A DNA stretch of 51,441 nt from Collinsella sp. (GCA_014871665.1 WGSL01000008.1:1-51441), one strand, 5' to 3'; positions 16,225 through 25,649 are shown, counted from the first letter of the stretch. Program-made: numbers and translations. The notes: generated by a model not told the origin, from the letters alone.

Positions 16225-17592
16225 TTAGAGCGTGATGATGTCCGAGATATTGAGGGCCTGAGCGTCGACGGCATCGTGTGTAGCAAGCAACAGCATGCGG
16301 CCGACGAGCAAGTCGAGCACGACCTCGGCGCATGCGTCGCGCGCAGCGGTATCTAGGCCGGTAAAGGGCTCGTCCAGAATCACTGCGCCGCCCGGACACA
16401 GCAGGGCTCGGGCAATCTCGACGCGACGGCGCTGCCCGCCCGAGAGCTCGGCCACACGAGCATGCACATCGACCCCCGGCACCAGCAGGCGCAACAGGGC
16501 CGCGGCACTCGAGGCGTCCACGCGCGCGTCGGCGCACACCAGCACGTTATCCAAAGCCGAGGCGCCCTCTACCAAGCGCACATCCTGAAACACCATGGAG
16601 CACGGCGCGCACTCCCCCGCCGCCAGCGCAAGCAGCGTCGACTTGCCCACGCCCGAGGTGCCCATCACACAGATACGCCCACCCGCAGGCACGTTGAGCA
16701 CCAGACCATCCAGCGCCGGCGCCCAGGGCGCGCGATCGCCCACGGCAAGCGCAAGCTCCGCCACGTCGGCAGCGCCCGCACGCCCGCGCAAGCCGCGTCC
16801 ATGCGACAGCACCGCCGCACGCCACGCCGCAGGCCCCGAAGCCCGCAGCAGCCACACCAGCACGCGCTCGCATGCCCACGAAGCCATAACAACCAGCACG
16901 GTCCACGCCAGCAGATCAGCCGTCTCAATCAAAAGCTTTGCCTGATAGATGCGCTCACCCACGGTGCCCACCGCCATGCCGATCAGCTCCGCCGCCACGC
17001 CGGCCTTCCAGCTCATGCCGATCACGGCACGCGCGCACGAAAGCACAAACGGCAGGACCTCGCGCCAGGTATGGGCGCAAAACAGACGCCAACCCCGCAC
17101 GCCATGCAGATGAAACATCTGCTCCAGCGACTGATCAACCTGCGTCAAACCCTCGACCAGCGAAAAATACACGCCCGGCAGCGCCATCAAAAAGACCGCG
17201 GCGATGCTCACGCGCGCCGACCCCAACCAAATGAGCAGCAGGACCACCACGCAGGCAACCGGTGTCGCCTTAACAAACGAAAGCGCAGGCGCCACCAAGC
17301 GGGCAAACGTCAGCGACCGCACCGAGGCTCCCGCCATCACGACGCCGCACACCGCGGCAAGCGCCAGCCCGCCCAAGATACGCGCACCCGAGCCTGCCAG
17401 AATCGCCCATGTGCCGGCATCGCATACCAGTCGTAGCAACGCCACCACGACAGCGCCCGGCCCCGGCAAAATCAACGGCTGCGCCACGAGACCCGCCACC
17501 AGCACCCACACGGCAAGCCAAAAGGCGGCAACGGCACCTGCTGCCGCCACCGCCTTCATACGCTCTGCCATTTGTCGAGCAAACGCACGCAC
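16225..17592 (-). CDS. Fused ABC permease-ATPase (sulfonate/nitrate/taurine importer type)
   Basis: One polypeptide of 455 aa joining both importer halves. Residues ~1-250 are a BPD-type permease with six helices and an EAA-like loop (LEQMFHLHGVRGWRLF...). Residues ~270-455 are a compact ATPase: Walker A GTSGVGKST, Q-loop VFQDVRL, signature LSGGQRRRVEIARAL, Walker B AVILDEPFTGLD, switch LLATHD. In the SsuBC/TauBC family these are normally separate genes. GTG 17592 lies 3 bp after the binding-protein stop, and GGAG overlaps that stop with 6 nt spacing. Last gene of the hydrogenase operon. Its substrate is unknown; an anion or cofactor precursor needed by the hydrogenase module would fit the context. 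Confidence 0.88.
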   Translation of the reverse strand: MRAFARQMAERMKAVAAAGAVAAFWLAVWVLVAGLVAQPLILPGPGAVVVALLRLVCDAGTWAILAGSGARILGGLALAAVCGVVMAGASVRSLTFARLVAPALSFVKATPVACVVVLLLIWLGSARVSIAAVFLMALPGVYFSLVEGLTQVDQSLEQMFHLHGVRGWRLFCAHTWREVLPFVLSCARAVIGMSWKAGVAAELIGMAVGTVGERIYQAKLLIETADLLAWTVLVVMASWACERVLVWLLRASGPAAWRAAVLSHGRGLRGRAGAADVAELALAVGDRAPWAPALDGLVLNVPAGGRICVMGTSGVGKSTLLALAAGECAPCSMVFQDVRLVEGASALDNVLVCADARVDASSAAALLRLLVPGVDVHARVAELSGGQRRRVEIARALLCPGGAVILDEPFTGLDTAARDACAEVVLDLLVGRMLLLATHDAVDAQALNISDIITL

Positions 17593-17595
17593 GGG

Positions 17596-18651
17596 CTACT
17601 CCATGTAGTAGAAATCGTCAGCCGGGAGCTTGCCGCCCACGGCGCTCGCGTCCGCATCGGCCAGCACCTGCAGGTACCCACCGAGCGCCGCCTTCATATC
17701 CCTCCCCGTCTGGCACACGAGCATGCACCCGGGAATCGCTTTTTCGGCAATCGCGGCGTTATCCACGATACCCGCATCGACCACGGCCTGAGCCCAGTCC
17801 GCCGGCGCCGCGTTCACGTCCTCAACGCTCGCAGCATGGCAGCTCAGGAATTCCGCCACGGCCTCGGGATGCTCCTCGGCAAAGGCCCGACGCACCACGG
17901 TCACGCCCGTCAGCAAACGGGAGCCCGTGTCGCCTGCCAGCTCATCCCACACATCGGTCAGACTCACCGGCGCCGACAGCTTGCCTTCGCTCTTTGCGAT
18001 GGCAGCGGTCTTGAACGGCTCGGGCAGCACGCCCACGGCAGACGGATCGGCAAGCAGCACCGAGAGCACCTCGGTGGGCTCGCTCTTAAACTCAAGCGCC
18101 ACCTGGCCGGTCAGGCCCGCGCGCTCCAACAGGTAGTTCATGACGTACTCCGGCGTGGTGCCCTTGCCCGTCATATAGACAGTATGGCCCGCCAGATCGC
18201 CAAACGAAGTAACGTCCGCGTTACCCGTCACCACGTTCAGCACGCCCAGCGTGTTGATGTCGATGACCTGCACCGCACCCTCAGTCTTGTTGTAGAGTAC
18301 GCTCGCCACGTTGGCGGGCACCAGGGCGATATCGATATCGTCCTGAATGACCTTGGGCACAATCTCATCGGCGGCAGTATTGATCGCAAAGTCGAACTCA
18401 TTGTCCGTCTCGCCATCGGCTGCCCGGTCCATAAACTGCACCAGACCAATCGAGGTCGGCCCCTTGAGCGAGGCGACGCGCACCTCGACCGGCTCTGCAG
18501 CAGCACCGGCGCCGTCCGTGGCAGCCGAGCCCGCGGCGGACCCGGCACCGGCAGCCCCGCCGCCACAGCCCGCGAGTGCAAGCGACAGCGCACCCGCGGC
18601 AAGCGCCGAGGCAAACCCCCGGCGCGACAGCTCAAAATCAAACGCGCGCAT
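17596..18651 (-). CDS. ABC substrate-binding lipoprotein (NMT1/SsuA-like)
   Basis: An extracytoplasmic binding protein of 351 aa for the fused transporter that follows. The N-terminus has a twin-arginine-like SRRGF, a hydrophobic stretch and the lipobox LAGC, followed by a Gly/Ala/Ser linker, so it is probably a lipoprotein and perhaps Tat-exported. The mature part (VRVASLKGPTSIGLVQFM, DIALVPANVASVLYNK, VYMTGKGTTPEYVMNYLLERAG, GVLPEPFKTAA) is typical of the NMT1/sulfonate binding fold. ATG 18651 is chosen, with GAGGGG 11 nt upstream inside the hydrogenase gene end; GTG 18660 sits too close to that site. Ligand unknown. Confidence 0.85.
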   Translation of the reverse strand: MRAFDFELSRRGFASALAAGALSLALAGCGGGAAGAGSAAGSAATDGAGAAAEPVEVRVASLKGPTSIGLVQFMDRAADGETDNEFDFAINTAADEIVPKVIQDDIDIALVPANVASVLYNKTEGAVQVIDINTLGVLNVVTGNADVTSFGDLAGHTVYMTGKGTTPEYVMNYLLERAGLTGQVALEFKSEPTEVLSVLLADPSAVGVLPEPFKTAAIAKSEGKLSAPVSLTDVWDELAGDTGSRLLTGVTVVRRAFAEEHPEAVAEFLSCHAASVEDVNAAPADWAQAVVDAGIVDNAAIAEKAIPGCMLVCQTGRDMKAALGGYLQVLADADASAVGGKLPADDFYYME

Positions 18652-18653
18652 CG

Positions 18654-20465
18654 CTAGCACGTCCCCTCGTTAGGCATCGTCCATGCGTGATGGTCGGTAT
18701 GCAGCAGATCCTCAGCCAGCGACGAGAGCGGCTCGCCCAAGAACTCGCGGTAGCACGCCTGGACATCGGGATTCTCGTGCGAGAAACGAATGTCCGCAGC
18801 GGCATCCAGGCCCCAGAGCACCTGGCCACGCTCGGCTGCCAGCTCGCAGCCGTCGTGGATGGGCTGACCGCCGCCACCGACGCAGCCGCCCGGGCACGCC
18901 ATAACCTCAACGAAGTCATAGCTCACGCGGCCGTCGCGAATCGCGTCGAGCAGACGGGCAGCGTTGCCCAGCCCGTGTGCCACGGCGACGCGCACCTTGG
19001 TGCCATCGATATCGGCCACGGCCTCCTTCCAGCCGTCCAGGCCGCGCACATCGGTAAAGAAGTCGGCGTCGGGGTTCTTGCCCGTCACCAGGTAATAGGC
19101 CGAGCGCACGGCGGCCTCCATCACGCCGCCCGTGGCGCCAAAGATCACACCCGCACCCGTGCCAAAGCCCAGCGGCGTATCGAGCGGCTCCTCAACTAGC
19201 GTATCCACGCTCACGTGGCTCGCGCGGACCATGCGCACCATCTCGCGCACCGTCAGCGCAACGTCCACATCGGGCGTGCCGCCCTCGCCCACCATGCTCG
19301 GCAGCGCGCACTCGGCCTTCTTGGCCGTGCACGGCATCACGGACACCACAAACAGGCGCTCGGGCTCCACGCCCAGCACCTTGGCGTAGTAGGTCTTGGC
19401 GATGGCGCCGAACATCTGCTGCGGCGACTTGGACGTGGACAGGCTGTCGACAAACTCGGGGTAACGCGCCTTCACAAAGCGTACCCAGCCCGGGCAGCAG
19501 CTCGTGAACATGGGCCAGCTGCGGCTGTCGCCCTCGCCCTTGGCGGCCTCGCCCAGGCGCTTGAGCAGCTCGGAGCCCTCTTCCATAATGGTGAGGTCGG
19601 CCGAGAAATCGGTATCGAACACGTACTCAAAGCCAACGCGGCGCAGCGCGCAAGCCAAGCGCTCAACGGTAGCCTCCTCGCGAGATATGCCGAGCTCCTC
19701 GCCCCAGGCGCTGCGCACGGCCGGCGCAATCTGCACCAGCACGATCTTGTCGGGATCGGCGAGAGCATCGAACACGGTCTCGGTATCGTCGCGCTCGCGC
19801 AGTGCGCCCGTCGGGCAATGCGTTATGCACTGGCCGCACGCGACGCATTCGGTCTTGCCGATCGGCGCGCGCCCGCGGGTACCCACGGCGGTATGCGTGG
19901 CGCGGTTGGTCAGGTCCCAAATCCCTAGCCCCTGCACGCTCTCGCACACCTTGATACAGCGCATGCATTTAATGCACTTGTCGTTTTCGCGGATGATGGG
20001 AAAATCGAAATCCCAGCCCTCGCCCGCCAAATGCCTTTGATACGGCAGATAAAAAATACCCAGGTCGTTGGCGATGGTCTGTAGGTTGCAGTTGCCGCTG
20101 CGCACGCAGCTCGTGCACTGCGAATCGTGCTGGGACAGCAGCAGCTGCACGTTGGTGCGACGGGCCTCGCGAGCCTTGGGGCTGTTGGTGTGGACCACCA
20201 TGCCGTCGAGCACGTAGTTGTTGCAGGCGGCAACCAGCTGATCGCAGCCCTCGACTTCGACCACGCACACGCGGCAGCCGCCGATCTCGTTTAGATCGCG
20301 CAGGTAGCACAGGGTGGGAATCTGGATACCGACGGACTTGGCCGCGTCCAGGATCGTGGTGTGCTCGGGTACCACGACCTCGCAATTATCGATAGTGAGC
20401 TTGACCATATTGAGTGCTCCGCTTTCGGTGTTGTCGCTGACAGTGGGGTTGTTGAGCTCTACCAT
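18654..20465 (-). CDS. hydA: [FeFe] hydrogenase, M3-type
   Basis: Cytoplasmic hydrogenase that evolves or oxidises H2. Domain order matches CpI: a plant-type 2Fe-2S domain (Cys53, 64, 67, 81), a His-ligated 4Fe-4S site (His113, Cys117, 120, 126), two 4Fe-4S motifs (CIKCMRCIKVC at 164-174; CVACGQCITHC at 207-217), then the H-cluster domain with FTSCCPGW (L1), MPCTAKKAE (L2) and MACPGGCVGGGGQP (L3). Both cysteines of L1 are present, one as ligand and one as the proton-shuttle residue. ATG 20465 follows GGAGG and overlaps the upstream stop by 7 bp; ATG 20408 is an alternative. The maturases HydE, HydF and HydG are not in this window. Confidence 0.96.
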   Translation of the reverse strand: MVELNNPTVSDNTESGALNMVKLTIDNCEVVVPEHTTILDAAKSVGIQIPTLCYLRDLNEIGGCRVCVVEVEGCDQLVAACNNYVLDGMVVHTNSPKAREARRTNVQLLLSQHDSQCTSCVRSGNCNLQTIANDLGIFYLPYQRHLAGEGWDFDFPIIRENDKCIKCMRCIKVCESVQGLGIWDLTNRATHTAVGTRGRAPIGKTECVACGQCITHCPTGALRERDDTETVFDALADPDKIVLVQIAPAVRSAWGEELGISREEATVERLACALRRVGFEYVFDTDFSADLTIMEEGSELLKRLGEAAKGEGDSRSWPMFTSCCPGWVRFVKARYPEFVDSLSTSKSPQQMFGAIAKTYYAKVLGVEPERLFVVSVMPCTAKKAECALPSMVGEGGTPDVDVALTVREMVRMVRASHVSVDTLVEEPLDTPLGFGTGAGVIFGATGGVMEAAVRSAYYLVTGKNPDADFFTDVRGLDGWKEAVADIDGTKVRVAVAHGLGNAARLLDAIRDGRVSYDFVEVMACPGGCVGGGGQPIHDGCELAAERGQVLWGLDAAADIRFSHENPDVQACYREFLGEPLSSLAEDLLHTDHHAWTMPNEGTC

Positions 20466-22291
20466 TCCAGGCTCCTCCCTCCGCGGAACGCGCCAAAGCC
20501 AAAGTGGTCGCAACGCAGGCAGCGGCTTGCCTCCTGGCGCGCCTCCTCCTCGGTAAGGCCCTGCTCGACCAGATTCCAATCGTGAATACGCTCGCCGGCC
20601 TCGCGCTCACTCAGCTCGCAGCGGCCGCACTCGTGCTTGCCCTTAAACTGCACGGTCGGCAGCTCCACGTCGAGCTTGATCTTGTGGTCGAAGCCCAGGT
20701 AGCGGTCGATATTTGCCGAAGCCACGCGGCCAGCGTTGATGGCACGGATGACGGTGGCGGGACCGGTCTGGCAGTCGCCGCCGCTAAAGAGGCCGTCGAA
20801 GTTGGGCACGGCACCGTCCGAATCGGTGACCACGCAGCCCCACTTGCAGGCAATGCCCACCTCCTCAAACGGTTTGGAATCGATGTCTTGGCCAATGGCG
20901 ACGAACACACGCTCGCAGGGGATGACGCGCTCGGGCGTGGCGGCGGCACGCGGAGCCGGACGACCGCGACGGGGCTCGCCGATAATCTGCGGCTGCACGC
21001 GCAGGCCGCTCACGCGACCGTCCTCGCCCGTCTCGATGGCGAGCGGGGCCGTCAGCTCCAGCACCTCACAGCCCTCGGCCTGGGCACCGGCAATCTCGGC
21101 GTCCTGGGCCGTCATATCGCAGATGCGACGGCGGTAGACGATGCTTACCTTTTCGGCACCGCAGCGCACGGCGGAGCGTGCCACGTCCATGGCAACGTTG
21201 CCGCCGCCGATGACGCACACGCGCTGGCCGCTCAGGTCGGGCAGCTCGTCATCGCCGATGGCGCGCAGCATCTTGACGGCCGATTCCACGCCGGGCGCCT
21301 CTTCACCCGGAAGGCCGAGCTTCTTGTCACTGTGGGCACCGATGGCCAGGTAGACGGCATCGAACTCGTCGCGCAGACGGGCGAGCTCCTCGCCGCTCAC
21401 GGAGTGGTCGAGCTCCACGTCGATGCCGGCGCTCAAGATCCAGTCGATCTCGGCCTGCAGGCGCTCGCGCGGCAGACGATAGCTGGGGATGCCGTAGCGC
21501 AGCATGCCGCCCAAGTGGTGGCGCTGCTCAAAAATGGTCACCTTGTGGCCCATCACGGCCAGGTAGTAGGCACAGGAAAGGCCGGCCGGGCCGCCGCCGA
21601 TCACGGCGACGCGCTTACCGGTGTTGTCCACTACATGTGGCTTGTGGTCGTTGAGGTCGCTATGCTCAACGGCAAAACGCTTGAGGGCGAGGATGTTCAT
21701 GGGGTCGTCGACCATGCCACGGCGGCAATGCATCTCGCAGGGATGCTCGCACACCAGGCCACAGACGAGCGGTAGCGGGTTGTTCTTGCGGATGACCTTG
21801 ACGGCGTCGGCATAACGGCCTGCCTCGACGAGCGAGATGTAACCAGGAATGTCGACGTGCGCCGGGCAGCCCGAGACACACGGGACGCGAGCCTCGCGGT
21901 CAAAGCCGCAGGAGTGCTCGCGGATGTGGTGCTCAAAATCGTCGCGGAAGCCGCGAATGGCCGTGAGTGCCATGGCGCCAGCTTCGTAGCCGATGGCGCA
22001 GTCGCTCGAAAGGTAGATGGTGCGGGCCGTGCGCTCAATCAAGTTGAGCGTGGACTCGTCGGCGCGGCCCTCGAGCACATCGGCGAGCAGGTCGCTCAGC
22101 GCGCTCAGGCCCACGCGGCAGGGCGTGCACTTGCCGCAGCTCTGGGTGGAGCACAGGTTGACGAGCGCCGCCGTAAACTCGACGGGGCACGGGGCGAGTG
22201 AACTCACCGCCAGACGACGTCCGAGTGCATCGTGCAGGTCGTCCATGACGGCCTGAGCGTGGCTGCGTTCCATTACGTGCAGTCGAGCCAT
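20459..22291 (-). CDS. NuoF FeS-region / GltD-like FAD-NAD(P) oxidoreductase fusion
   Basis: Probable electron-transfer partner of the hydrogenase, linking it to NAD(P)H. The first ~130 residues match only the C-terminal 4Fe-4S part of NuoF (SCGKCTPCR, then SSDCAIGYEAG); the NuoF flavin domain is absent. Next comes a GltD/NfnB-type module: cysteine cluster region (CVSGCPAHVDIPGYI, GLVCEHPCEMHCRRG), FAD loop VIGGGPAGLSCAYYLA, NAD(P) loop VIGGGNVAMDVARSA and the end motif SGGDCQTGPATVIRAI. A final CGRCE...CLRCDHFG may bind another cluster. 610 aa. ATG 22291 has AGGGG 6 nt upstream. It is the first gene of the operon. Bifurcation is possible but unproven. Confidence 0.85.
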   Translation of the reverse strand: MARLHVMERSHAQAVMDDLHDALGRRLAVSSLAPCPVEFTAALVNLCSTQSCGKCTPCRVGLSALSDLLADVLEGRADESTLNLIERTARTIYLSSDCAIGYEAGAMALTAIRGFRDDFEHHIREHSCGFDREARVPCVSGCPAHVDIPGYISLVEAGRYADAVKVIRKNNPLPLVCGLVCEHPCEMHCRRGMVDDPMNILALKRFAVEHSDLNDHKPHVVDNTGKRVAVIGGGPAGLSCAYYLAVMGHKVTIFEQRHHLGGMLRYGIPSYRLPRERLQAEIDWILSAGIDVELDHSVSGEELARLRDEFDAVYLAIGAHSDKKLGLPGEEAPGVESAVKMLRAIGDDELPDLSGQRVCVIGGGNVAMDVARSAVRCGAEKVSIVYRRRICDMTAQDAEIAGAQAEGCEVLELTAPLAIETGEDGRVSGLRVQPQIIGEPRRGRPAPRAAATPERVIPCERVFVAIGQDIDSKPFEEVGIACKWGCVVTDSDGAVPNFDGLFSGGDCQTGPATVIRAINAGRVASANIDRYLGFDHKIKLDVELPTVQFKGKHECGRCELSEREAGERIHDWNLVEQGLTEEEARQEASRCLRCDHFGFGAFRGGRSLEW

Positions 22292-22355
22292 AAGATCCCC
22301 TCTCACATGGCAGCCCGGAGGCGAGGCCGGGCGAAATTGCTACACGCACAACACT

Positions 22356-22376
22356 GACCTAAAAAGTTGTTAGGTC
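22356..22376. promoter_or_regulatory. Palindrome in leader of hydrogenase operon
   Basis: GACCTA (22356-22361) / TAGGTC (22371-22376) lies 65-85 bp before the first start codon. A GC hairpin (GCCCGG...CCGGGC, about 22313-22332) sits closer to the gene and a TCACC/GGTGA pair near 22415-22430 further up. These may form an operator or a structured leader; no known regulator motif was recognised. Confidence 0.4.
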
Positions 22377-22477
22377 TCCACGCAGTTCGGCAGGCGGTAT
22401 GAAATGTCACCATCAGCGGTGAAAATGAACATTATCGCAGATAAATGCCATATTTGATAAAACGCGTTACCAAACGA

Positions 22478-22515
22478 CAATGCCCCGCCCACGCAATCAC
22501 GTGGGCGGGGCATTG
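22478..22515 (-). terminator. Terminator of the PTS/GH4 operon
   Basis: A perfect 15-bp stem CAATGCCCCGCCCAC (22478-22492) / GTGGGCGGGGCATTG (22501-22515) with an 8-nt loop. The T-tract on the minus strand is weak (GTCGTTTGG), yet the stem is very strong. It lies 33 bp after the GH4 stop. Confidence 0.8.
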
Positions 22516-22547
22516 CTTCAGGCATGCGGCCAGCGACCCTGTTGCTT

Positions 22548-23930
22548 TTACTTAAGCTCGGGCCAGTAACCCTTGTTGGCCTCGATCATGTCGTCGAGAA
22601 CCTCCTTGGCGACCTTCATCGACGGCACGGTCTTGTTGAGCGTAAAGGCCTTAAGCGCCTTCTCGTACGAACCCTCGATCGTAGCCTCGACAATGAGCTT
22701 CTCGGAGTTCAGCTGCTGCATCATGAGGCCCTGCTGGAACAGCGGAATGTTGTCGCGGCTGATGACCTCGGGGCCGTTCTTGCCAATGTAGGCAGGCAGC
22801 TCGACCATAGCGTCGTAGGGCATGTTGGGGATGGCGCCCTTGTTCTCGCAAATGACCAGGAAGCGCTGCTTGGTGTCGTTCTTCAGAGCGATAGCCAGAT
22901 CGGCAATCCAGTCGCCGTGGCTGCCCGCATAGAACGTGCTCTCGTCGATCTCGCCCGTCTTCTCGTAATGGTCGATACCATCAAAGAGGTTCTTCTCACG
23001 CGTCTCCTCAACCTCGTTAGCACGGGTGCGCTCGGGGTTGGAGTGCTCGACGAACTCCTTCTGCTGCAGGTAGTAGTTCAGATACGTGTTGGGCAGGTAC
23101 TCCGGGAAGCACTCCATGATCTCGTACTCGCCCTTCCAGACGTAGTACCAGCTGCCCTTGGTGTGGCGGTTCTGCTCGGGGTGCTCGTCGACGGCCTCCT
23201 CGGGCTTCTTTGCCATGAGCGAGCCCATGCCCTTGAGGTAAGAGTCGGGCAGCAGAATCTCATGCTCCTTGATGTACTCGCGCAGCTGCGGGAGCACCTC
23301 CTCGCCCTTGTGGCGGATCGAGGTGAACCAACCAAAGTGGTTGAGGCCAAAGTAATCGTACTCGACATCCTTCTTGTCGATATCGAGCGCGGCGCAAACC
23401 ACGTCGATGATCGCGATCGGCATGTCGCAGATGTTGATGATACGAGCGTTGGGACGCAGCACGCGGCAGCCCTCGGAGACGATGGCGGCAGGGTTGGAGT
23501 AGTTGAGAATCCAGTAGTCCTTCTTGGCGTACTTCTCAACGTCATCGATCAGCTCGACCATGGGGAAGATGGTGCGCATGCCGTAGGCAAGGCCGCCGCA
23601 ACCGCAAGTCTCCTGACCCACGCAGCCGTGACGCAGCGGAATCTTCTCGTCCTGCTCGCGCATGGCGTAGCCGCCCACGCGCATCTGGGCAAACACGAAG
23701 CTCGCGTCGGTAAAAGCCGTCTTTTTGTCGGTGGTCACCGTGAGCTTGATGTCCAGGCCGAGGTCCTCGTGCAAAATCCAGTCCACGAGCACGCCGATCT
23801 TGCGCTGGCGCTCCTCGTTGATGTCGTACAGACGAATCTCGTCAACGTCGAGCTCGTCCTTGCGCAGGGCGATGGACTTGACGATGCCGGGGGTAAAGGT
23901 GGATCCGCCACCACACAGAGTAATGATCAT
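22548..23930 (-). CDS. GH4 6-phospho-alpha-glucosidase
   Basis: Hydrolyses phosphorylated alpha-glucosides such as maltose 6-phosphate after PTS uptake, by the NAD- and Mn-dependent GH4 redox mechanism. The NAD-binding N-terminus is LCGGGSTFTPGIV. The metal-ligand motif is NICDMPI; as I recall, CDMP marks the alpha-specific GH4 enzymes, while beta-specific ones carry CN-x-P. Further conserved parts are LNYSNPAAI, YFGLNHFGWFT and the catalytic region around the second His. 460 aa, close to GlvA/MalH. ATG 23930 has GGAG 9 nt upstream, inside the end of the PTS gene (3-bp gap). GlvA/AglB-type function is likely; the exact sugar is unknown. Confidence 0.92.
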   Translation of the reverse strand: MIITLCGGGSTFTPGIVKSIALRKDELDVDEIRLYDINEERQRKIGVLVDWILHEDLGLDIKLTVTTDKKTAFTDASFVFAQMRVGGYAMREQDEKIPLRHGCVGQETCGCGGLAYGMRTIFPMVELIDDVEKYAKKDYWILNYSNPAAIVSEGCRVLRPNARIINICDMPIAIIDVVCAALDIDKKDVEYDYFGLNHFGWFTSIRHKGEEVLPQLREYIKEHEILLPDSYLKGMGSLMAKKPEEAVDEHPEQNRHTKGSWYYVWKGEYEIMECFPEYLPNTYLNYYLQQKEFVEHSNPERTRANEVEETREKNLFDGIDHYEKTGEIDESTFYAGSHGDWIADLAIALKNDTKQRFLVICENKGAIPNMPYDAMVELPAYIGKNGPEVISRDNIPLFQQGLMMQQLNSEKLIVEATIEGSYEKALKAFTLNKTVPSMKVAKEVLDDMIEANKGYWPELK

Positions 23931-23933
23931 TGT

Positions 23934-25550
23934 TTACTGCTCCTTCTCAATTGCGTTCTCGACTTTGTCGCGCATCTCGGCGACCTTCATGCCAAAGATG
24001 ATCTGGATATTGTTGCCGTTGCGGTTGATGCCGCTGTTGGGCACGTGGTTGATGAGGCTCTCATCGATGAGGTCCGGGTTCTTAACGTTCACGCGGAGAC
24101 GCGTAAAGCAGTTCTCGAGCTCCTCGATGTTGTCCTTGCCGCCAAGACCTGCGACCAGGTCGGCAATGCCAGCATCGACGCCCTCTGCGGGAGCCGCGGC
24201 AACAGCGCCCTGCTTCACCGCAACAGATGCGGCGGCCTCGCCCTCGGCAACGGACTCGGCGAGCTCGGACTCCTCCTCGCGACCAGGCGTGTGGAGGTTG
24301 AGCTTCTTGATGAGGAAGGTGAAGAGGAAGAAGTACAGCGCGGCGTTGACGACTCCGAGCACCAGCATAACCGGCCAGGTGGTCTTATCGACACCAAGAA
24401 CCAGGTTGGAAACCACGATGTTGATGATGCCGCCTGCAGTCGAAGCGGGCACGGAGAGGACCTTGAGCAGGACCAGGAAGATGCCGGAAAGAACCGAGTG
24501 AACGACAAAGAGCACGGGAGCGGCAAAGACAAAGAGGAAGTCCATGGGCTCGGTCACGCAGGAGAGCACGGCAGTGATGATCAGCGGGATGATAACGGCT
24601 TTGGTCTTGTCCTTGTTCCCCTTGTAAGCGGTGACGATAAAGGCGAGACCGATGCCGATGTAGGGCCACAGGTTGTTGAAGGTATAGCTGTTGAAGTAGG
24701 TGCTATCGGAGAAGGGCTGGCCCGTCATTGCCATCTCGGCGACACGGATGGGATAAGCGCCGGCGATAACCTGATCACCCAGCGTCAGGGTGCCGCCCAC
24801 ATCGGAGAACTGGAACGGGGTGTAGATGAGGTGGTGCAGACCGGTGGGAACGAGCAGCTTGTTGAGCATGCCGTAGATAAACAGACCGATGTTGCCAGAT
24901 TCCTTAATAATGCCGGCGACGGAGGAAATGGCGCCCTGGACAGGAGGCCAAACGATGCAGAAGCCTGCGCCCATGATCCAGGAGATGATGATCATGATCA
25001 GGAACGGAAAGCGAACGCCCGAGAACATCGAAAGGGCAATGGGGAACTGCTTGTTCGAGTACTTGTTGAACACGGCACCGGTGATGCAACCAAGGATGAT
25101 GCCACCAAACACGCCGGTATCGAGTACCTGGATGCCCATAACGGTGGCCTGGCCGGTTCCGGTAAGACCGAGCATGCCGCTCGCATCGGCAAGAGAGCCG
25201 GTGGCGTTGAGCACGATGTTGTTAGCCTGCAGGAACAGGAAGAACGACATCAGGGCGATCAGCGAAGCATGGCCCTTGTTCTTCTTTGCCATGGCGCCGG
25301 CGATGCCAACGCAGAACAGAATCGAGAGGTTATTGATGATAAACATCAGCGACTGATAGACAACGGCGCCCACAAGCTGGAACGGTCCGGAGCCCAGTAC
25401 GGGGACCAAAGCGCAGATGGTCTTGTTGGTCAGAATGATGCCCACGATGAGCAGGATGCCGGCAACCGAGAGATACATCATCGGCTGGACGATCGACTTC
25501 GCGAACACCTCCAACGGCGCTTTGAAATTGAACTTCTTTTTTGCGGTCAT
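23934..25550 (-). CDS. PTS alpha-glucoside transporter subunit EIICB
   Basis: Membrane permease and phosphotransfer subunit that imports and phosphorylates an alpha-glucoside. The N-terminal ~430 residues form the EIIC glucose-family membrane domain (SIVQPMMYLSVAGILLIVG, PTGLHHLIYTPFQF, TEPMDFLFVFAAPVLF). After an Ala-rich linker the EIIB domain carries the phosphocysteine in ENCFTRLRV. 538 aa. ATG 25550 follows GGGGAG with 7 nt spacing. No EIIA is fused; it is supplied by the crr-like gene at 26523. The GH4 enzyme that follows hydrolyses the product. Homologues are MalX and GlvC-type permeases. Confidence 0.93.
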   Translation of the reverse strand: MTAKKKFNFKAPLEVFAKSIVQPMMYLSVAGILLIVGIILTNKTICALVPVLGSGPFQLVGAVVYQSLMFIINNLSILFCVGIAGAMAKKNKGHASLIALMSFFLFLQANNIVLNATGSLADASGMLGLTGTGQATVMGIQVLDTGVFGGIILGCITGAVFNKYSNKQFPIALSMFSGVRFPFLIMIIISWIMGAGFCIVWPPVQGAISSVAGIIKESGNIGLFIYGMLNKLLVPTGLHHLIYTPFQFSDVGGTLTLGDQVIAGAYPIRVAEMAMTGQPFSDSTYFNSYTFNNLWPYIGIGLAFIVTAYKGNKDKTKAVIIPLIITAVLSCVTEPMDFLFVFAAPVLFVVHSVLSGIFLVLLKVLSVPASTAGGIINIVVSNLVLGVDKTTWPVMLVLGVVNAALYFFLFTFLIKKLNLHTPGREEESELAESVAEGEAAASVAVKQGAVAAAPAEGVDAGIADLVAGLGGKDNIEELENCFTRLRVNVKNPDLIDESLINHVPNSGINRNGNNIQIIFGMKVAEMRDKVENAIEKEQ

Positions 25551-25649
25551 AGCGGTACTCCCCTTCCTTTTCCGCAAATTAAGACAGATGTGCCCTGGAC
25601 AAGACCGTGAGCCTTGCCTTATATCGATCGATGTGTGGGCACGTTATGC

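Noticed and set aside
22524..25610. A 1028-codon plus-strand frame opposite the GH4 and PTS genes
   Set aside because: It spans two confirmed genes and their junction in antisense, and the product is low-complexity without domains.
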